From assembly GCF_000597725.1 (NCBI RefSeq), contig NZ_JFBL01000001.1, forward strand, positions 124,001 to 188,000: DNA of 64,000 nucleotides, read 5' to 3'. Positions 58,894 to 64,000 of this stretch are shown here, one piece after another. Position numbers and translations under genes: made by a program. Origin of the DNA: Sulfurospirillum arcachonense DSM 9755 (lineage in GTDB: Bacteria; Campylobacterota; Campylobacteria; Campylobacterales; Sulfurospirillaceae). The notes under the pieces are model-generated. The model searched no databases, had not been told where the DNA came from, and was given only the letters and a program-made list of their open reading frames with translations. Each line of letters starts with the position of its first letter. The stretch's first letter is position 1.

Positions 58894-60476
58894 TACTCTA
58901 CTCTCCTACTACATTCAAAACTATATTTAAATACTGTTTTTTTACCATTTGAAAGCACATCAATGCTTACATTATTTTTTTCACATATTTCATGCACTAT
59001 ATTAAGACCTAAACCAAAACCACCTCTAGCTACATCTTCTCTATAATACCTATCAAATAATTTATCTACTGATACAATTTTCTCACCTTTATTTTCTACT
59101 TCGAAAATTGTACTCTCATCTTCAGAATGAAGTCTTACATGTATAGTTTCATTGATATGACTGTATTTTATGGCATTAGAAAAGTTATTGTCACATAAGC
59201 GTTGTAATTCAAATTCATTAAAAAGGATAAAAATATCATCTTCTATTTCACTTTTAATCTGCAATTTATTCCCTATAGCTACATCTTTAAAATACTCTAT
59301 TCGTGATTTTACAAAATCTGTAAAATTTATCATATCAACTTTATTATCCACTTTATCTTTTCTTATTATAAAAATCAAATCACCATAAATATTTTCTAAA
59401 ACTTTAACAGCAGCCTCTATTTTTAATAGATAAGGATTTTTATCATTTTTTAAATTATATAATTCTATATTCATCAAAATTATTGTTAAAGGTGTATTTA
59501 TCTCATGAATGGCATTTTTTAAAAACTTATCTTGTTCTTCTAAGAGATGTTTTGTATACTCTACAGAATTTTGCAATTCATCAGTTTTTTTCTCAACTAA
59601 ACTCTCAAGATTTGTATTAAGATCTTCTAGTTCACTCTTTTTTTCTTTTAGTTTCGTTAACATATAATTTGCTTGGGCTGTTATCTCTTTAAACTCTTCA
59701 AATTTAATCTTACTCGTATCTATAAAAGTATATTTTTTTGATGCTTTTTTTAAAGATTCTACTATAAATCTTATCTCTTTTGTAATTTTATCTGTTACAT
59801 AACGATATTTTAAAATACTTGCTAGATATAAAAAAAGTGTAAGTGTTAGAATTTTAAGTATAAACCCTGTGATTTTATTACGATGATCATCTCTTTTTTT
59901 AGCTAGAACATTATCTATTTTATCTATATACATTCCACTTCCAACAATCCAATTTTTTTCTTTAAAAAACTTAACAAAAGCAAGATTTTCTATTGATTTT
60001 GATTGTTCAATTGTTTCAAAAGTTACAAAACCACTTCCTTTTTTTCCAATTTTTATAAATTCAGTAATGACACTATCATCATATTTTATCTGTTTAGATT
60101 TATAAATAACATTTTTATTTTTATCATATATAAATATATACCCTTTACTATTTGAATTATCTAGAACAGCACCTACTTCTTTTGCAATAAGATTTTTAAT
60201 AGTACTTTCATCTTTTTCTTTTAATTCATTAAATTGATACTGTACAAGCCTATATACACGTGAAGCTTCTTCTAAAGCTCTTCTCTTTTGATTTTGTATA
60301 TAACTTTTTTCTATTGTTGCTATTTCGTTATTAAACTCTCTAAATTCATTAAAAATAATTACAAAAGCTGAAGTAAATGCAAAAATACCTGCAAAAAGAA
60401 TAGCAATGATATTCATTTGATTTATACTATGTTTTTTCCAAATTTTGAACACGAATTTTACCTTTTTTCTTAACAA
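58893..60476 (-). CDS. Cache-domain sensor histidine kinase
   Basis: A 527-residue membrane kinase. TM helices at about 22-43 and 205-225 flank a periplasmic single-Cache domain (YIFIYDKNKNVIYKSK, KNWIVGSGMYID). A coiled coil (about 275-320) leads to the H-box NAIHEINTPLTIIL (His 324), N-box NNFSNAIKYS and GGFGLGLNIVHEICEK. It pairs with the downstream response regulator. Single-Cache domains often bind small carboxylates, consistent with acetate sensing. Confidence 0.9.
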   Translation of the reverse strand: MLRKKVKFVFKIWKKHSINQMNIIAILFAGIFAFTSAFVIIFNEFREFNNEIATIEKSYIQNQKRRALEEASRVYRLVQYQFNELKEKDESTIKNLIAKEVGAVLDNSNSKGYIFIYDKNKNVIYKSKQIKYDDSVITEFIKIGKKGSGFVTFETIEQSKSIENLAFVKFFKEKNWIVGSGMYIDKIDNVLAKKRDDHRNKITGFILKILTLTLFLYLASILKYRYVTDKITKEIRFIVESLKKASKKYTFIDTSKIKFEEFKEITAQANYMLTKLKEKKSELEDLNTNLESLVEKKTDELQNSVEYTKHLLEEQDKFLKNAIHEINTPLTIILMNIELYNLKNDKNPYLLKIEAAVKVLENIYGDLIFIIRKDKVDNKVDMINFTDFVKSRIEYFKDVAIGNKLQIKSEIEDDIFILFNEFELQRLCDNNFSNAIKYSHINETIHVRLHSEDESTIFEVENKGEKIVSVDKLFDRYYREDVARGGFGLGLNIVHEICEKNNVSIDVLSNGKKTVFKYSFECSRRVE

Positions 60477-60497
60477 TTTATTCTATCAAAAAAAGTG

Positions 60498-60503
60498 TAT
60501 AAT
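60498..60503 (+). promoter_or_regulatory. -10 element of the agmatine deiminase-family gene
   Basis: A perfect TATAAT, preceded by AGTG, lies 28 bp before the TTG start; a TTTACATGTAAAGG element with the ribosome binding site follows. No good -35 was seen. Confidence 0.5.
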
Positions 60504-60530
60504 TTTACTTTACATGTAAAGGTTTTAACA

Positions 60531-61499
60531 TTGAATATTAGATTACCAGCAGAGTGGGAACAACAAAAATCAATTATGCTTGTATTTCCAACAAATCAAA
60601 AAGATTGGCAACACTCTATAAAAGAGGTTCAAGAAACATATGTTGCGTTTATAAATGCAATTCGTGAGTTTCAAAAATGTGTAGTTATTTGTAGTGATAA
60701 AAAAATTTTAGATGCATTTTTTGACTCATTTGAGAACATAGAAGTATTTGAGTACCAAACAAATGATACTTGGATGAGAGATTTTGGAGCCATTGATTTT
60801 TTACAGAACAATCAAATAAAATCATACAATTTTAAATTTAATGCTTGGGGGGATAAGTTTGATGCTTCTTTAGATGACAAATTTAATTCTGTATTTTTTA
60901 AAGAAAATATTGTTGATATAGATTTTATATTAGAAGGTGGAAGTATTGATAGCAATGGTGAAGGTGTACTTTTAACTACTTCTACATGTATACATAATGA
61001 AAATAGAAACCATACTTATACAAAAAAACAAATACTAAAAAAATTAAAAAAACTTTTTGGATTAAAAGAAGTGATACTGCTAGAACATGGTGGACTCATA
61101 GGAGACGATACAGATTCACATGTAGATACTCTTGCAAGATTTATAAACAAAGATACTATTGTATATGCTAAGTGTTATGATGTAAATGATATCCATTTTG
61201 AAGAATTAAATAAAATGGAACAAGAACTTCAAAAAACAAATTTTCATCTTGTTCCCTTACCTCTTCCAAACGCAAAATATTTTGAAAAACAAAGACTTCC
61301 AGCAACATATCTAAACTTTGTTTTTCTTAATGGTGCTTTAATTGTGCCAACATACAATGATGTAAATGATGAAATTACAATAAAAATTTTAAAAAACCAT
61401 ATAAAAAATAGAAAAGTTATCACTATTGATGCAACAATTTTAATAAGAGAACATGGAAGTCTTCATTGTTCTTGCATTAATAAAATGTTACCATTATAA
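60531..61499 (+). CDS. Agmatine deiminase / peptidyl-arginine deiminase-family protein
   Basis: About 322 residues; the likely start is TTG at 60531 (NIRLPAEWEQQ), which has AAAGG at good spacing and fits the family N-terminus; the upstream GTG at 60495 would overlap the promoter. Motifs: NDTWMRDFGAI, FILEGGSIDSNGEGVLLTT, HGGLIGDDTDSHVDTLARF, and the C-terminal catalytic GSLHCSCI (nucleophile Cys). Members convert agmatine to N-carbamoylputrescine. No carbamoylputrescine amidase (aguB) lies next to it here. Confidence 0.88.
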   Translation: MNIRLPAEWEQQKSIMLVFPTNQKDWQHSIKEVQETYVAFINAIREFQKCVVICSDKKILDAFFDSFENIEVFEYQTNDTWMRDFGAIDFLQNNQIKSYNFKFNAWGDKFDASLDDKFNSVFFKENIVDIDFILEGGSIDSNGEGVLLTTSTCIHNENRNHTYTKKQILKKLKKLFGLKEVILLEHGGLIGDDTDSHVDTLARFINKDTIVYAKCYDVNDIHFEELNKMEQELQKTNFHLVPLPLPNAKYFEKQRLPATYLNFVFLNGALIVPTYNDVNDEITIKILKNHIKNRKVITIDATILIREHGSLHCSCINKMLPL

Positions 61500-61589
61500 A
61501 CATATACTGTAAAAAATGTTTTAATTTGTAACAATAAACTACACTTCAGTAAAATAGGACTAGAATATTACTGTAACCAACATTATTTT

Positions 61590-61650
61590 GAGGGTAAAAC
61601 GTAACAACAGCAAGCAATCTCCTCACGTTTTATCCTCTTCTTTCTTTTAT
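61590..61650 (+). terminator. Long hairpin between deiminase and CDF genes, terminator-like
   Basis: GAGGGTAAAACGT (61590-61602) and ACGTTTTATCCTC (61625-61637) form a 13-bp stem with one G-T pair and a 22-nt loop, followed by TTCTTTCTTTTATTTT. It lies 90 nt after the deiminase stop and 53 nt before the CDF start, so it could be a plain terminator or an attenuator in the CDF leader. Confidence 0.65.
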
Positions 61651-61689
61651 TTTAGTATAATTCTGACAAATTACTTTCATAGGCAAATC

Positions 61690-62583
61690 ATGACATTACA
61701 AAAAAAAGCTACTGTAGTATCTAGTGCTACTGCTTGTCTTTTAATAATTATTAAATTAACAATAGGAATCATAAGTGGTTCTGTTGCAGTTTTAGCTTCG
61801 GCTATAGATTCAGTTTTAGATCTTATTATCTCAGGTTTTAACTATTTTGCAATCAATAAAGCAGAACAACCAGCTAATCAACAATTTAACTATGGAAAAG
61901 GAAAAATAGAAGCCCTTGCTGCTGTTATAGAAGGTACGATTATAACAATGAGTGGTCTTTTTATACTCTACCATGCAATCAAAAAAGCTTATCTAGCAGA
62001 AACTACTACGCATCTTAGCTCATCAATTTTAATTATGTTTATCTCTTTAATTATAACTCTCGCTTTAGTTGCATTTTTAAATTACGTTGCTAAAAAAACA
62101 AACAATATGGTAATTAAATCTGATGCTTTACACTATAAAACAGATGTTCTTAGTAATGGGGCTATTTTAATTTCATTGATTCTTATCTTTACTACTGGTT
62201 TTGATGTAATCGACTCTATTATGGGTATAATTATTTCAATCTATATTATTTACTCAGCTTATGAAATTATTAAAGAGGGCGTCTATATTCTTTTAGATGC
62301 TGCTTTAGATGAAGAGATTGTAACTCAAATAAAAACCATAATAGAAAGTGAAAAAGAAGTTAGCGACTATCATTATCTAAAAACTCGTAAATCAGCAAAT
62401 ACAAATTTTGTTGATGTTCATCTTGTTTTTAACGATGGAATGTCATTGTTAAAAGCACACACTTTAGGTGACAGAATAGAAGATAATATTATGAAAATCA
62501 ATGATAATGAAGAATGGGTCATCAATGTTCATCTAGACCCATATGATGATTCTATCATCAATGATAGTGAAAATAAAAACTAA
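61690..62583 (+). CDS. Cation diffusion facilitator (FieF/YiiP-like)
   Basis: About 297 residues from ATG 61690 (MTLQKKATVVSS), preceded by AGGC. Six membrane helices with the metal-site residues in ASAIDSVLDLI (helix 2) and SDALHYKTDVLSNG (HxxxD, helix 5), then a cytoplasmic domain with VDVHLVFNDG and the terminal INVHLDPYDD. Exports Fe2+, Zn2+ or other divalent metals in exchange for protons. Convergent with feoB. Confidence 0.9.
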   Translation: MTLQKKATVVSSATACLLIIIKLTIGIISGSVAVLASAIDSVLDLIISGFNYFAINKAEQPANQQFNYGKGKIEALAAVIEGTIITMSGLFILYHAIKKAYLAETTTHLSSSILIMFISLIITLALVAFLNYVAKKTNNMVIKSDALHYKTDVLSNGAILISLILIFTTGFDVIDSIMGIIISIYIIYSAYEIIKEGVYILLDAALDEEIVTQIKTIIESEKEVSDYHYLKTRKSANTNFVDVHLVFNDGMSLLKAHTLGDRIEDNIMKINDNEEWVINVHLDPYDDSIINDSENKN

Positions 62584-62604
62584 AGGGAAAATCCCTTTAG
62601 TTTT
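62580..62604. terminator. Terminator between convergent CDF and feoB genes
   Basis: CTAAAGGGA (62580-62588) and TCCCTTTAG (62592-62600) form a 9-bp stem with AAA loop followed by TTTT. The left arm includes the CDF stop codon. Confidence 0.75.
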
Positions 62605-64000
62605 AAATTAACATTGCAGTTATATTGTATCCAATAAACGCAATTATCCAAGCTATAGCTGTTGTAAAAATAAATAAATAACCCAGATATTTATAGCTTC
62701 CTGACTCTTTTGCAAAAACGATCGAAGCTGCAAAACAAGGAAGATAAATCATAACAAAAAGAACAAATGAAACTGCCGATGCAAAAGGTATATTTGTCTT
62801 AATCGCATCAAGGAGGCCTCCTGTCGCTTCATCCACATCTTCACCCAAGGCATAAAGAACCCCTAAAGTAGAAACAACAACTTCTTTAGCTGCAATTCCT
62901 GTTTCAAGTGCAACAGTCATCTTCCAATCAAACCCAAGTGGGCTAAAAAATGGTTCTGTTGTTTTACCAATAATACCTAAGTAACTTTTCTCTAATTTTA
63001 ATTGTGTTAACTCATTTGATAATTCAGATTTTTTATCTTCACTCGCTGCTAATTCTATTTTTTTCTCATATTGAATATCTAAGTCTAATTGTTTAGGATA
63101 ATTACTTGCAAACCAAATAAATATACTTGCCACAAGAATAAAAGTACCAGCCTTTTTTAAATACATAATAGATTTAGTTATAACTGTGTGCCAAACAAGT
63201 TTAAAAGAAGGCATACGATACTTTGGCATCTCCATAACAAAAGGTTCGTCTTTGCCTTTAAAAACAAATATTTTTAAAGCTTTTGCAGCAAATAAACCAA
63301 ATAGTGCGCCTGCAATATAAATAATAAAAAGAACATTACCAGCATTTTCTTCTCCAAAAAATGCTCCTGCAAAAAGAACATATACAGGTAGTTTAGCGCC
63401 ACAACTCATAAAACCTATAATAAAAAGTGTAATTAATCTATCTTTATCATTTTTAAGTGTTCTTGCACTCATATAGGCAGGAACAGAACATCCAAAACCT
63501 GTTACTAAGGGAATAAAACTTTTTCCATGCAATCCAAACTTATGGAAAAACCCATCGAGTAAAAAAGCTACTCTTGACATATAACCTGTCGTTTCTAACA
63601 ATGCTATTCCCAGAAAAAGTATCATGATATTTGGTAAAAACAAAACAACAGCGCCAACCCCAGCAATAGCACCATCAGCTATAAGGGAGCCTAAATCACC
63701 TTCACCAAAGATAGTTTTTGCATAATCACCAAGTGATCCAAAAAAGGCATCAATCCAGTCCATAGGAACAGAACCAAGTTCAAATGTTAATTGAAATAAT
63801 CCCCACATAAGAAAAAGAAAAATAGGAATTCCCAAAATATTGTTCATTAAAATGGAGTCTATCTTTTCAGTGAGATTTTTTGACTCTTCTTTTTTAAATT
63901 CTACTGTTTCCATAACAGCACCTTTTGCAAAAGCGGCTTTTTCTTCTGCAAAAATTTCATCTATATCTTTTGTATCATAATGAATATATAAATGGCTAAG
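62603..64000 (-). CDS. feoB: Ferrous iron transport protein FeoB, C-terminal part (runs off right edge)
   Basis: The frame is open to the window end; 29 further codons upstream of ATG 63913 (LSHLYIHYDTKDIDEIFAE...) continue without stop, so the N-terminal G-protein domain lies outside. Visible are the FeoB membrane-domain blocks VLFLPNIMILFLGIALLETTGYMSRVAFLLD, LVTGFGCSVPAYMSARTL (gate motif) and ALETGIAAKEVVVSTLGVLY, and the terminal helices. A charged loop (about 270-310) is normal for FeoB. Imports Fe2+ under low oxygen. Confidence 0.95.
   Translation of the reverse strand, partial: LSHLYIHYDTKDIDEIFAEEKAAFAKGAVMETVEFKKEESKNLTEKIDSILMNNILGIPIFLFLMWGLFQLTFELGSVPMDWIDAFFGSLGDYAKTIFGEGDLGSLIADGAIAGVGAVVLFLPNIMILFLGIALLETTGYMSRVAFLLDGFFHKFGLHGKSFIPLVTGFGCSVPAYMSARTLKNDKDRLITLFIIGFMSCGAKLPVYVLFAGAFFGEENAGNVLFIIYIAGALFGLFAAKALKIFVFKGKDEPFVMEMPKYRMPSFKLVWHTVITKSIMYLKKAGTFILVASIFIWFASNYPKQLDLDIQYEKKIELAASEDKKSELSNELTQLKLEKSYLGIIGKTTEPFFSPLGFDWKMTVALETGIAAKEVVVSTLGVLYALGEDVDEATGGLLDAIKTNIPFASAVSFVLFVMIYLPCFAASIVFAKESGSYKYLGYLFIFTTAIAWIIAFIGYNITAMLI

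Overview
The window reads as chromosomal DNA of a low-GC member of the Campylobacterota, closest in feel to the Arcobacter group (inference). Supporting signs are strong AT bias, AAGG-type ribosome binding sites, many short operons with ATGA/TAATG overlaps, several histidine kinases with the HQWRQPL H-box common in this phylum, a cytoplasmic TlpD-like chemoreceptor, and a formate hydrogenlyase operon of the kind known from anaerobic or microaerobic epsilon-class bacteria. No rRNA, CRISPR array, intact insertion sequence or prophage was seen. One tRNA gene (CAT anticodon) is present.

Region by region. 1-12.9 kb (minus strand): a complete formate hydrogenlyase operon, fdhF-hyfABCEFGHI-hycH-hycI-formate channel. 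fdhF contains an in-frame TGA (selenocysteine 140) with a bSECIS-like hairpin 13 nt downstream. The start of a second formate dehydrogenase gene lies at the left edge. 12.9-15.4 kb: a 0.4-kb divergent regulatory region with two inverted repeats, a Crp/Fnr-family regulator, and an orphan GltD-like flavoprotein. 15.5-25.3 kb: S4 protein, BASS transporter, catalase-peroxidase, a MerR regulator with an LplT-Aas type lipid repair fusion, and an MscS channel. 25.4-32.7 kb is more accessory: a Cys-triplet-repeat protein, a CZB chemoreceptor, a 2-hydroxyacid dehydrogenase, a PNPOx-ferredoxin protein, an ammonium transporter fused to a diguanylate cyclase and flanked by a degenerate copy of its neighbour, an XRE-Fic toxin-antitoxin pair, and the tRNA. 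32.7-36.9 kb: an AsmA-like protein and groES-groEL under a CIRCE operator.

36.9-46.6 kb: a contiguous seven-gene signalling operon, transcribed leftward: REC-histidine kinase, Cache/PAS-histidine kinase, Cache/PAS/GGDEF-EAL, then RsbR, RsbS and RsbT stressosome proteins, and a PP2C phosphatase fused to a histidine kinase. This is the most unusual system in the window, because it joins a stressosome to two-component and c-di-GMP signalling with no sigma factor nearby. Upstream lie broken kinase and GGDEF gene remnants.

47.3-64 kb: phosphate transporter, YebC, a short asparaginase-domain protein, a tetraheme lipoprotein, a FecR-OmpA-CHASE2/HD-GYP operon, an acetate uptake and activation operon (DUF485-actP-acs) next to a two-component system, an agmatine deiminase-family enzyme, a cation diffusion facilitator, and the C-terminal part of FeoB.

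Together the genes describe a metabolically flexible microbe that disproportionates or oxidises formate, assimilates acetate, resists peroxide, and devotes much coding capacity to sensing (ammonium, redox or zinc, stress) with c-di-GMP outputs. All functions are read from sequence only. Family assignments come from recognised motifs, and no database search was run.
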